From Bacteroidota bacterium (GTDB lineage Bacteria > Bacteroidota > Bacteroidia > Flavobacteriales_D > Crocinitomicaceae), in the NCBI GenBank assembly GCA_016866375.1, contig VGMK01000046.1, positions 1 to 12,500 of the forward strand: a DNA stretch of 12,500 bases, given 5' to 3'. This document shows, piece by piece, positions 1 through 6,393 of this stretch. How positions within the stretch are numbered: position 1 is the first letter of the stretch; every line of letters begins with the position of its first letter. The notes beneath the pieces were generated by a model. The model was given only the letters and a program-made list of their open reading frames with translations, did not search any database and was not told the origin of the DNA. The position numbers and the translations under genes are program-made.

Positions 1-613
1 CTTCTTTAAGAATAATTACGTGGGAACAAACTTTTTCTACTTCATCCAATAGATGGCTTGCGAGAAGTATGGTGGTTCCTGTTTGTGCGATTGTTTTGAT
101 GAGTTCCCTGATTTGAATTATTCCCTCGGGGTCAAGTCCGTTCGTTGGTTCGTCTAAAATTAAAACTTCAGGATCCGCTAACATCGCTGCGGCAATGGCA
201 AGTCGTTGTTTCATGCCCAACGAATAGGTCGAAAACCGATCTTTTTTTCGTGCTAACAAACCCACTAAGGCAAGTTTTGCATCTATTTGATCGTATCCAA
301 TTTTTTTTATGTTCGCTGTAATTTTAAGATTTTGTTCGGCAGATAAATAGCTGTAAAAATTAGGTTGCTCGATAATCGCACCTATTCGAAACAAAGTTTC
401 AGAAGTTGTTCCTGGTTTATTGAACCACGACCATTTTCCGCCACTCGGATTTATTGTTCCAAGTAGTAACCCTAAGGTTGTTGATTTTCCGCTGCCATTT
501 GGACCGAGAATACCATATACATTGCCTTTTTGGACTGAAAAAGAAATGTCCTTAACGGCATGAATGCGCCTAAACTTTTTATTTAAATGAAGGACCGAAA
601 GAATTTCAGACAT
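1..613 (-). CDS. ABC transporter ATP-binding protein (3' end cut off by window edge)
   Basis: The 204 visible residues form nearly a whole ABC ATPase domain, which powers transport across the inner membrane together with a permease not seen here. Reading from the ATG at 613: Walker A GPNGSGKST (residues 37-45), Q-loop Gln83, signature SLGMKQ (131-136), Walker B LILDEP (151-156) with catalytic Glu155, D-loop GLDP, and switch His187 in ASHLLDE. The layout resembles ATPases of ABC-2-type exporters (NatA/YtrB/bacitracin-like); the substrate cannot be told. No fused membrane segment is visible. The frame continues past base 1, so the C-terminus is missing. It starts 25 nt after the bcp stop on the same strand, so it may be the last visible gene of the pigment operon or have its own promoter. 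Confidence 0.93.
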   Translation of the reverse strand, partial: MSEILSVLHLNKKFRRIHAVKDISFSVQKGNVYGILGPNGSGKSTTLGLLLGTINPSGGKWSWFNKPGTTSETLFRIGAIIEQPNFYSYLSAEQNLKITANIKKIGYDQIDAKLALVGLLARKKDRFSTYSLGMKQRLAIAAAMLADPEVLILDEPTNGLDPEGIIQIRELIKTIAQTGTTILLASHLLDEVEKVCSHVIILKE

Positions 614-638
614 AACTTCTGATAGATAAAGTTACGCA

Positions 639-1094
639 TTATTTTTTTTCCATGGCCTTTACCATTTTGAGGGCTTCTTGCACATGTCCCAGAGGATTCA
701 ATTGCGAATTGAAGACACCTATCAATGTTGACGTTTCGTCGAAAATATAGGTGACGCGTCCAGGAAGTAGCCCAAATAAAGAGGTAGGAACATTAAACAT
801 TTTTCGAACCTTTCCATCAGGATCTGCAAGTAGGGTAAAAGGGAGATCGTGTTTTTGCGAGAAATTGAAGTGTTTTTCTTCACTATCAGAGGAAATTCCA
901 ATAACCTGACAGTCATATTCCATAAAATCTTTGTAGCTATCTCTGAAGGCACAGGCTTCTGTGGTGCAACCGGGAGTATTGTCCTTTGGATAAAAATAAA
1001 CAACAGTTCTCTTCCCAAAAAATGAATTAGAACTTATAATTTGTCCGTTTTGGTCGGACAGTTGAAAATTTGGACACTTTTCTCCGATTTTCAT
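639..1094 (-). CDS. bcp: Thioredoxin-dependent peroxiredoxin, Bcp/PrxQ type
   Basis: Cytosolic thiol peroxidase that reduces hydrogen peroxide and organic peroxides using thioredoxin. At 151 aa it has the normal length for the family. The active-site block DNTPGCTTEACAFRD (38-52) carries the peroxidatic Cys43 and a Cys48 five residues later, the PrxQ arrangement for an intramolecular disulfide. Thr40 and Arg113 (PGRVTYIFD) fit the conserved active-site Thr and Arg of peroxiredoxins. No signal peptide is seen. The ATG at 1094 shares one base with the photolyase stop codon (TAATG), so translation is probably coupled to the photolyase gene. In an operon for carotenoid synthesis and photorepair, a role in clearing light-generated peroxides is a natural inference. 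Confidence 0.95.
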   Translation of the reverse strand: MKIGEKCPNFQLSDQNGQIISSNSFFGKRTVVYFYPKDNTPGCTTEACAFRDSYKDFMEYDCQVIGISSDSEEKHFNFSQKHDLPFTLLADPDGKVRKMFNVPTSLFGLLPGRVTYIFDETSTLIGVFNSQLNPLGHVQEALKMVKAMEKK

Positions 1095-2392
1095 TAATTA
1101 ATTAAAGCTTTTTTGTAACGATCGAGCACGCGATTTCGTGCAAATGTATGTTCTACAATTGGTTCAGGATAATCGCCTGTTCCATATTCCGGGACCCATT
1201 TTTTAATATATTTTAGAGATTTGTCAAACTTCTCTTGTTGCGAATACGGATTGAACACCCTAAAATAAGGTGCAGCATCACACCCTGAACTCGCGGCCCA
1301 TTGCCAACCACCAACGTTACTTGCCAATTCAAAATCCAATAACTTTTCGGCAAAATATGCTTCGCCCCATCGCCAATCAATGAGTAAGTGTTTGGTTAAG
1401 AAACTGGCAACAACCATTCGAACGCGATTGTGCATAAAGCCAGTTTGATTCAACTCACGCATCCCTGCATCAACAAGTGGATAACCCGTTTTACCTTCAC
1501 ACCACGCATTGAATTGATTTTCGTTGTTTTCCCATTCAACCAAATCGTACTTAGGTTTGAATGCCCTAGAGACAGATTCGGGGAAGTGATAAATAATCAT
1601 TTGATAAAAATCTCGCCAAATCAGCTCGTTCAGAAATGCCTCACTTGTTTTCATGGCTACTTTTGCCAATTCGCGAATACTGATTGTTCCAAATCTCAGA
1701 TGAACACTTAAGCGGGACGTGCCATTTTCTGAGGGGATATCTCTCAGTTGTGCATAATCCGTTAAGCGTTCGGACATTATTTCTTTTTTGGGAAATGTGT
1801 TTTCTTCATTTTCAACAAAACCAAGCTCTTTCAAAGAAATGAGCGGTTGGGCCTCACACTTCACTAAATTTGAAAGGTTCTCTTCGCTTGGGGCATATTC
1901 AAGTGTTTCTTTACACAGTTTACTTTTCCATTTTTTAGAATAGGGAGTGAAAACAGTGTAAGGCTTGCCATCATCCTTCAGGACCTCCTCTTTTTCAAAA
2001 ATGACGTGATCTTTCACCCCATAGAAAGGTTTACTCACATCTGAAAGCAGATTGAAAATTTTTGAATCTCGCTCTTTTGCATATGGCTCGTAATCTCTAT
2101 TTGTATAAAGTGCCGCATACAAACCCTCGTCCATAATTTTTGGCAGTAGCTCCCTTGGATCGCCGACGAGTACTAAAAGATCACTGTTATGCTCCTGATA
2201 CTTTTTCTTAATGATTAGGAGTTCTCGGTGTATAAATTGAATTCTCCTGTCGTTAGGTGGTAATTTGTCTAGGATATTTGTATCAAAAATAAAGATCGGT
2301 TGAACGAAATAACCACTTGTGAGGGCCTTATGTAGTCCCTTATTGTCGTGAATTCTTAAATCTCTTCTATGCCAAAAGAGTATTTTTTTCAT
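1094..2392 (-). CDS. phrB: Deoxyribodipyrimidine photolyase (class I CPD type)
   Basis: Light-driven FAD enzyme that splits cyclobutane pyrimidine dimers in DNA. The N-terminal alpha/beta antenna domain (about 1-130; start MKKILFWHRRDLRIHD) is followed by the helical FAD domain (about 205-425). Compared with E. coli PhrB from memory, key residues are kept: Glu256 and Trp259 (ELIW) and Asn322/Arg323/Met326 (HNRVRM) at the dimer site, Asn359 near flavin N5, the electron-transfer triad Trp287, Trp340 and Trp363, and Trp365. This points to a true CPD photolyase rather than a cryptochrome. The E. coli folate-contact residues Asn108 and Glu109 align with Tyr104 and Ala105 (YEPYAKERD), so a folate antenna is doubtful. 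At 432 aa it is shorter than the E. coli enzyme, partly from a shorter loop before the C-terminus. It lies 79 nt after the pterin synthase gene and overlaps bcp by one base. Confidence 0.96.
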   Translation of the reverse strand: MKKILFWHRRDLRIHDNKGLHKALTSGYFVQPIFIFDTNILDKLPPNDRRIQFIHRELLIIKKKYQEHNSDLLVLVGDPRELLPKIMDEGLYAALYTNRDYEPYAKERDSKIFNLLSDVSKPFYGVKDHVIFEKEEVLKDDGKPYTVFTPYSKKWKSKLCKETLEYAPSEENLSNLVKCEAQPLISLKELGFVENEENTFPKKEIMSERLTDYAQLRDIPSENGTSRLSVHLRFGTISIRELAKVAMKTSEAFLNELIWRDFYQMIIYHFPESVSRAFKPKYDLVEWENNENQFNAWCEGKTGYPLVDAGMRELNQTGFMHNRVRMVVASFLTKHLLIDWRWGEAYFAEKLLDFELASNVGGWQWAASSGCDAAPYFRVFNPYSQQEKFDKSLKYIKKWVPEYGTGDYPEPIVEHTFARNRVLDRYKKALIN

Positions 2393-2471
2393 TGATTTAA
2401 TTAATAAAATTAGTGGTCTTTAGAAAAGTACTTTTTTTAATGAGTGAACCTCTTAGGTCTTAAACAGGGAG
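2393..2471 (-). other. Longest gap inside the pigment operon, with a 12-bp palindrome
   Basis: This 79 nt spacer between the pterin synthase stop and the photolyase start is the only sizeable gap in the operon; other junctions up to bcp are 3 nt or overlap. It holds a perfect palindrome AAAAGTACTTTT (2424-2435) and a very short ACCT-AAG-AGGT hairpin. I see no clear TAnnTTTG promoter and no GC-rich hairpin with a T-tract, so neither an internal promoter nor a terminator can be claimed. It could be an RNA processing site or weak regulatory spacer. Confidence 0.35.
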
Positions 2472-2882
2472 TTAATCGATTCCATCGTACTCGACTATGT
2501 TATTCTCTGTCTCCCAAATTTTTAGCCTCAAACCGTATGCCCTATCTAGTTTCGTTCTCAGCAAATTCCAACAAACGATTGCAATATTTTCTGCTGTTGG
2601 ATTTAAGTTCTTAAATTCCTCACAATCTAAGTTGAGGTTTTTGTGGTCAAATCGGTCAGTAATTTCCGCTTTGATGAGGTCTTTAACAATTTTCAGGTCA
2701 ATAAGATAGCCTGTTTCTTCGTTGACTGTTCCCGATATCCAAACTTCCATAACGTAATTGTGTCCATGAAAGTTAACATTACTGCATTTGCCGAATACTG
2801 ATTCATTTTTTTCGTCTGACCAATCTTTCCTATACAGGCGATGGGCACAATTAAAAGTGGCTCGTCTACATACTTTCATCAT
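2472..2882 (-). CDS. 6-pyruvoyl-tetrahydropterin synthase / QueD family protein, eukaryote-like PTPS
   Basis: A 136-aa T-fold enzyme. The family acts on 7,8-dihydroneopterin triphosphate, giving 6-pyruvoyl-tetrahydropterin (PTPS) or 6-carboxy-tetrahydropterin for queuosine (QueD). Zinc ligands fit His14 (FNCAHRL), His39 and His41 (HGH). The catalytic triad fits Cys33, Asp79 and His80 (FDHKNL), and the pterin-anchoring Glu is Glu124 (WETENN). The block GKCSNVNFHGHNY closely follows the mammalian PTPS block GKCNNPNGHGHNY as I remember it, including the spacing from Cys to HGH, and PTAENIA and ETENNIV are also PTPS-like. The Cys argues against the PTPS-III folate variants, which carry Glu there. 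Two ATGs are in tandem (2882 and 2879); the first overlaps the idi stop as TAATG. Product (tetrahydrobiopterin-like pterin or queuosine precursor) is undecided. Confidence 0.9.
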   Translation of the reverse strand: MMKVCRRATFNCAHRLYRKDWSDEKNESVFGKCSNVNFHGHNYVMEVWISGTVNEETGYLIDLKIVKDLIKAEITDRFDHKNLNLDCEEFKNLNPTAENIAIVCWNLLRTKLDRAYGLRLKIWETENNIVEYDGID

Positions 2883-3406
2883 TACAAATGGGTTTTAATT
2901 TGATCAAAATGATCGGTTAATAATATTTTAAACCATTTTGTGTAGTGTGTTGGATTAACATCCATATCTTTTTTGATGGCCTCTATACTTTTCCATGCGA
3001 AAGCACTTACTTCCTCTAAATTTAAATGCGGTGTATTATCCGAATATCCTATTAATACATGATCGAGCTCAAATTCAGTAAGGTGCTTATCCAAACGGGC
3101 TTTATAAATAAATTGAAAGGCCTCCTTCAACTCCACATCCATACCCATTTCTTCAATTAATCTCCGCCGACCGGCATCTTGAATTGATTCGCCCGGATTA
3201 GGGTGACTACAGCACGTATTGCTCCAGAGGCCCTCGGAATGGTATTTACCAAAACCACGACGTTGTAACAAGAGTTCATTGTTTGAGTTGAATATCAATA
3301 CGGAAAATGCTCTGTGTAACAAGCCTTTTTGGTGGACCTCCAGTTTTTCCATCAGCCCGAGGTCTTGGTCTAATTCATTCACTAATACCACGAGGTTTTG
3401 ATGCAT
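2882..3406 (-). CDS. idi: Isopentenyl-diphosphate delta-isomerase, type I (Nudix fold)
   Basis: Interconverts isopentenyl and dimethylallyl diphosphate, balancing the C5 units needed to build the geranylgeranyl diphosphate used for carotenoids. At 174 aa it has normal length. Metal ligands fit His25, His32, His68, Glu111 and Glu113; the catalytic Cys is Cys66 in the SNTCCSHP motif. The Nudix-like helix is visible as GESIQDAGRRRLIEEMGMD (72-90), and Glu113 in FELDHV lies at the usual catalytic Glu position. Cytosolic. Both ends use the TAATG overlap: its ATG overlaps the crtB stop at 3406 and its stop overlaps the pterin synthase ATG at 2882. Its place right after crtB supports a dedicated role in carotenoid precursor supply. 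Confidence 0.96.
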   Translation of the reverse strand: MHQNLVVLVNELDQDLGLMEKLEVHQKGLLHRAFSVLIFNSNNELLLQRRGFGKYHSEGLWSNTCCSHPNPGESIQDAGRRRLIEEMGMDVELKEAFQFIYKARLDKHLTEFELDHVLIGYSDNTPHLNLEEVSAFAWKSIEAIKKDMDVNPTHYTKWFKILLTDHFDQIKTHL

Positions 3407-4242
3407 TACAACAAATTTAGGTTGTGTCTCAAGTATGAGGTTAACAAAATTCTCACTTTGCGGTAATTTGGAATCCTTACTCTTTCGTTTAAGATGGTAT
3501 TTGCGGGAGTGCGCTTGATTTTTTTGAAAAGTTTGAAATAATATTTGTAGGCCATGTAGACCCCAAATCTTGCCTTTTTCGGTAATTTGAGGATTCCTAA
3601 ATATCCTTCGTGAAAATCTAATTCGATATCAGCTTCAATTTCTTTTTTTACGGTTGCATTGAATTCCTGTAAATCAATTCCCGGAAAATATGTCCTTCCT
3701 AATTCTTGGTAATCAGCCTTAAGGTCTCTAAGAAAGTTAATTTTTTGAAATGCTGAGCCGAGTTTCATTGCATAAGGCTTCAATTCTGAATATGTCTCAT
3801 CATTCCCCTCGACAAAAACTTTTAGACACATTAAGCCCACAACTTCTGCCGAACCTAAAATGTACTCTTCATATTTCGATTGATCGTATGCATTTTTATT
3901 TAAATCCATCTCCATTGAATTCAAGAAGGTGTCGATCAAATCATGTGGAATTTGATATGTATTAACCACCCATTGAAAAGAATTTAAAATCGGGTTTAAT
4001 GATATTCCCTCCTTGATTGCTCTGTAAGTATCTTCCTTAAAAGTTTTTAAAAGTGCTTCTTTGTCGAAATCATGAAACGTATCCACTATTTCATCTGCGA
4101 AACGCACAAAACCATATATAGAATAAATAGGTTTGTGTAAATCGGGATGTAGAAATCGAATTCCAAGTGAAAATGAGGTGCTGTAACGTTTAGTCGTTAA
4201 CTTGCTCATTTCTTGACTGACATCATCGAATAACTGTTTCAT
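3406..4242 (-). CDS. crtB: Phytoene synthase
   Basis: Condenses two geranylgeranyl diphosphates into 15-cis-phytoene, the first committed step of C40 carotenoid synthesis. The 278-aa protein shows the trans-isoprenyl diphosphate synthase fold signatures: SFSLGIRFL near 23-31, the first Asp-rich motif DEIVD (Asp50, Asp54), and the second motif LRDLKADYQELGRTYFP (171-187; Asp173, Asp177), which bind Mg2+ and the diphosphates. Squalene synthase is a relative, but the adjacent crtI makes phytoene synthase the clear choice. The ATG at 4242 lies 3 nt after the crtI stop. Confidence 0.96.
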   Translation of the reverse strand: MKQLFDDVSQEMSKLTTKRYSTSFSLGIRFLHPDLHKPIYSIYGFVRFADEIVDTFHDFDKEALLKTFKEDTYRAIKEGISLNPILNSFQWVVNTYQIPHDLIDTFLNSMEMDLNKNAYDQSKYEEYILGSAEVVGLMCLKVFVEGNDETYSELKPYAMKLGSAFQKINFLRDLKADYQELGRTYFPGIDLQEFNATVKKEIEADIELDFHEGYLGILKLPKKARFGVYMAYKYYFKLFKKIKRTPANTILNERVRIPNYRKVRILLTSYLRHNLNLL

Positions 4243-4245
4243 ATT

Positions 4246-5718
4246 TTAGTTTTTGGTTTGTTTCATTATATGTTTAGCAACAACTTCTCCTGAAATTATG
4301 GAAGGAGGAACCCCTGGACCAGGAACGGTTAATTGTCCGGTGTAAAAAAAGTTCTTCAAGTATTTATTTTTTAGTCTTGGTTTTAGTATTGCCGTTTGGC
4401 GCAGTGTATTTGCCAATCCGTAAGCATTTCCTTTAAAAGCGTGATAATCTTTCTTGAAGTCACTGATGCAAAAACTTCGCTTGTAAACTATATTGTTTGA
4501 AATATCGTTTCCTGTTAGATCTAACAGTCTCTTAAGGAGAATATCAAAATATTTATTCCGAGTATCTTCGTCATCTTTAAGGTCCGGTGCTATAGGAATT
4601 AAGAAAAACATATTATCCATCCCTTGAGGTGCAACACTTTCATCAGTGACGGACGGGACACTGAGGTAAAACAACGGTTTTGTCGGCCACTTCGGATTTT
4701 TGTAAATCTCTTTTCCATGTGCTTCGAGTGATTCATCGAAAAACAAATTATGGTGCTGAAGATTTTGTAATTTTTTATTTACACCTACGTAAAATAGTAA
4801 ACTCGAAGGAGCCATCGTTCGTTTATTCCAATATTCTTCAGAATAATTTGCCTTTCCATTAAGTAATTGGCGATCTGTGTGTTGGTAATCTGCTCCAGAA
4901 ATAAAGATGTCAGCAGGGAAATCTATTCCATTCACCTTTGCGCAAATTGCCTCGTTACCTTGGTAATCGAATCCATTGACTTCGCTATTGGTTAAAATGG
5001 AAACACCTTGTTCTTTTGCAATTCTTTCAAAAGCTTCAATAAACTTAAACATTCCACCCATTGGGTACCAGGTGCCTAATGAAATATCAGCATAATTCAT
5101 TAGTGAATACAGGGCCGGAGTTTCAGTGGGCATAGCACCTAAAAACAATACTGGAAATTCGAGTAAAGACAAAATCTTTGGGTGTTTGAAATATTTTCGA
5201 ATGTAAGTGGAGAAAGAGGACAAAAGATGCATCGAAAATAACCCGGAGAGAACCCTTCTGTCTGCAAATTCCAGAATGCTCAAACTCGGCTTGTGAACGA
5301 GGTCATTTATTCCCACTTCATATTTATATTTTGCATCCTTTAAAAATTTTTGAAGATTTTTTGCACTTCCTGGCTCAAGTGATTCAAACCACTGTTCTAA
5401 TTCAGAAATAGAGGCTGGTATGTCAGTATATGTTTTATCAGGCCAGTAAACACGATAGGACGGGTCTAAGCGTTTTAATTCGTAAAAGTCTGATGTCGTA
5501 TAACCGAATTGATTATAAAATCTTTCAAAAACGTCAGGCATCCAATACCAGCTCGGACCCATATCAAATACAAAACCTTCTTCTTTAAATTGTCGAGCTC
5601 GACCGCCAATACTAGAATTTTTCTCTAAAATAGTAACGTCAAAATCATTTTTTGCTAAGAATGAAGCAGCAGAGAGACTAGAAATACCAGCTCCCAGAAC
5701 AGTTACTTTTTTTTTCAT
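4246..5718 (-). CDS. crtI: Phytoene desaturase, CrtI type
   Basis: FAD-dependent, membrane-associated enzyme that desaturates phytoene, usually through four steps to lycopene in bacteria. At 490 aa it has the usual length. The N-terminus has a dinucleotide-binding motif VLGAGISSLSAASFL (7-21) with the adenosine-ribose Glu32, followed by GGRARQF and the MGPSWYWMP block. The C-terminus carries the CrtI signature TGQLTVPGPGVPPSIISGE (460-478). The second glycine pair of the usual GAGIGGL is Ser-Ser here, as is seen in some members. CrtI-like paralogues (CrtD, CrtN, CrtO types) exist, but coupling to crtB supports phytoene desaturase. It starts 3 nt after the sigma factor stop. No crtY or crtZ follows, so the end product is not fixed by this locus. 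Confidence 0.95.
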   Translation of the reverse strand: MKKKVTVLGAGISSLSAASFLAKNDFDVTILEKNSSIGGRARQFKEEGFVFDMGPSWYWMPDVFERFYNQFGYTTSDFYELKRLDPSYRVYWPDKTYTDIPASISELEQWFESLEPGSAKNLQKFLKDAKYKYEVGINDLVHKPSLSILEFADRRVLSGLFSMHLLSSFSTYIRKYFKHPKILSLLEFPVLFLGAMPTETPALYSLMNYADISLGTWYPMGGMFKFIEAFERIAKEQGVSILTNSEVNGFDYQGNEAICAKVNGIDFPADIFISGADYQHTDRQLLNGKANYSEEYWNKRTMAPSSLLFYVGVNKKLQNLQHHNLFFDESLEAHGKEIYKNPKWPTKPLFYLSVPSVTDESVAPQGMDNMFFLIPIAPDLKDDEDTRNKYFDILLKRLLDLTGNDISNNIVYKRSFCISDFKKDYHAFKGNAYGLANTLRQTAILKPRLKNKYLKNFFYTGQLTVPGPGVPPSIISGEVVAKHIMKQTKN

Positions 5719-5721
5719 CGG

Positions 5722-6234
5722 TTAATTCGCCGAGATTGAATAATCTGGTAATTGATCCATCAATCTTTTTCGGGCTATGAATATACGACTTTTTACCGTA
5801 CCAATAGGAATATTTAATTTATCTGCAATTTCTTTATATTTCAAACCCGAGAAGTGCATTTCGAAAGGCTCTTTATATTCCTCACTAAGAGTATCAATTT
5901 TTTTTCGGATATCTTTAACGGATATTAATTCCAATGGAGTTTCCTCGTGAGAGGTTGAGTTCGAAATTAAAAACAGATCTTTTGAATTGTCGAAAATCGT
6001 TCCCGACTTGACTTTTCTTCTGTACTGATTAATAAAAATGTTGCGCATGATCGTAAAAACCCACGCCTTAAAATTCGTCTGTGGCGTGTAATAATTTCTG
6101 TAGGTTATTGCTTTGAGCATGGTTTCTTGGGTAAGGTCTCGAGCATCTTCGCGATTCCGAGTAAAACTCATGGCAAACGATTGTAAGTTTCCTTCGATAC
6201 CAATTAACGCGTCATTAAATTCAAGAGTTGACAT
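5722..6234 (-). CDS. ECF (group IV) RNA polymerase sigma factor
   Basis: A 170-aa extracytoplasmic-function sigma factor and first gene of the pigment operon. Region 2 (about 10-80) contains DARDLTQETMLKAI and FKAWVFTIMRNIFINQYRR, which contact core polymerase and the -10 element. Region 4 (about 112-163) ends in the helix-turn-helix block LKYKEIADKLNIPIGTVKSR, which reads the -35 element. No anti-sigma gene is next to it: crtI begins 3 nt downstream, and the upstream neighbour is a threonine dehydrogenase. It therefore may be controlled by transcription rather than by an adjacent anti-sigma factor, which fits the repeated dyads overlapping its promoter. By analogy with light-induced sigma factors elsewhere (CarQ of Myxococcus), a light or oxidative trigger is plausible, but this is inference. 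Confidence 0.93.
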   Translation of the reverse strand: MSTLEFNDALIGIEGNLQSFAMSFTRNREDARDLTQETMLKAITYRNYYTPQTNFKAWVFTIMRNIFINQYRRKVKSGTIFDNSKDLFLISNSTSHEETPLELISVKDIRKKIDTLSEEYKEPFEMHFSGLKYKEIADKLNIPIGTVKSRIFIARKRLMDQLPDYSISAN

Positions 6235-6249
6235 AGCAAAAAATTATTT

Positions 6250-6315
6250 TGTTTAACAATTAATGATTCAAAGTTAAACAAAAAATGTTTAACAAAAACA
6301 AAAAAATGTTAAACA
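6250..6315 (-). repeat. Four TGTTWAACA dyads upstream of the sigma factor gene (operator candidate)
   Basis: Four copies of a 9-bp inverted repeat with one central base lie at 6250-6258 (TGTTTAACA), 6272-6280 (AGTTAAACA, one mismatch), 6286-6294 (TGTTTAACA) and 6307-6315 (TGTTAAACA). Centres are 22, 14 and 21 bp apart, so the outer pairs sit about two helical turns apart on one DNA face. Copy 2 overlaps the proposed -7 element and copy 3 the proposed -33 element of the operon promoter, a layout that suits repression. The binding protein is unknown and not obviously encoded in the window. Surrounding A/T runs make some chance matching possible, but four near-identical 9-mers in 66 bp is striking. 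Confidence 0.6.
6269..6295 (-). promoter_or_regulatory. Promoter candidate for the sigma factor / carotenoid operon
   Basis: On the minus strand, TAACTTTG (6276-6269) matches the Bacteroidota -7 consensus TAnnTTTG. A TTG at 6295-6293 lies 16 nt upstream; a second TTG is 6 nt further upstream, giving 22 nt. Transcription would begin near 6262, leaving a leader of about 28 nt before the ATG at 6234. No Shine-Dalgarno sequence is seen in that AT-rich leader. Confidence 0.5.
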
Positions 6316-6393
6316 AAAATAAAAAAAATATAAAGATTCATGTAAAACCTAAGCCTGCATTGAGATTTCAGGGGGTATTTTTTTTAAAAAATT
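6316..6393. other. Spacer between threonine dehydrogenase and the sigma operon promoter; no gene seen
   Basis: The dehydrogenase and the sigma factor gene lie on the same strand. The stretch just after the dehydrogenase stop contains only an A/T inverted repeat (about 6378-6400: runs of T and A) and no GC-rich hairpin with a T-tract, so termination here cannot be shown and some readthrough into the pigment operon is possible. Confidence 0.3.

Noticed and set aside
1430..1711. Plus-strand open frame of 93 codons inside the photolyase gene
   Set aside because: It is antisense to the conserved FAD domain and has no recognisable motif.
2424..2435. Palindrome AAAAGTACTTTT as an internal operator or promoter for phr-bcp
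   Set aside because: There is one copy, no TAnnTTTG at a sensible distance, and short A/T palindromes are common in such spacers; kept only as a description.
6241..6345. Repeats before the sigma factor gene as a CRISPR array or origin of replication
   Set aside because: The repeat unit is only 9 bp with spacings of 14-22 bp, there are no cas or dnaA genes nearby, and the repeats overlap a promoter, so an operator is the better reading.
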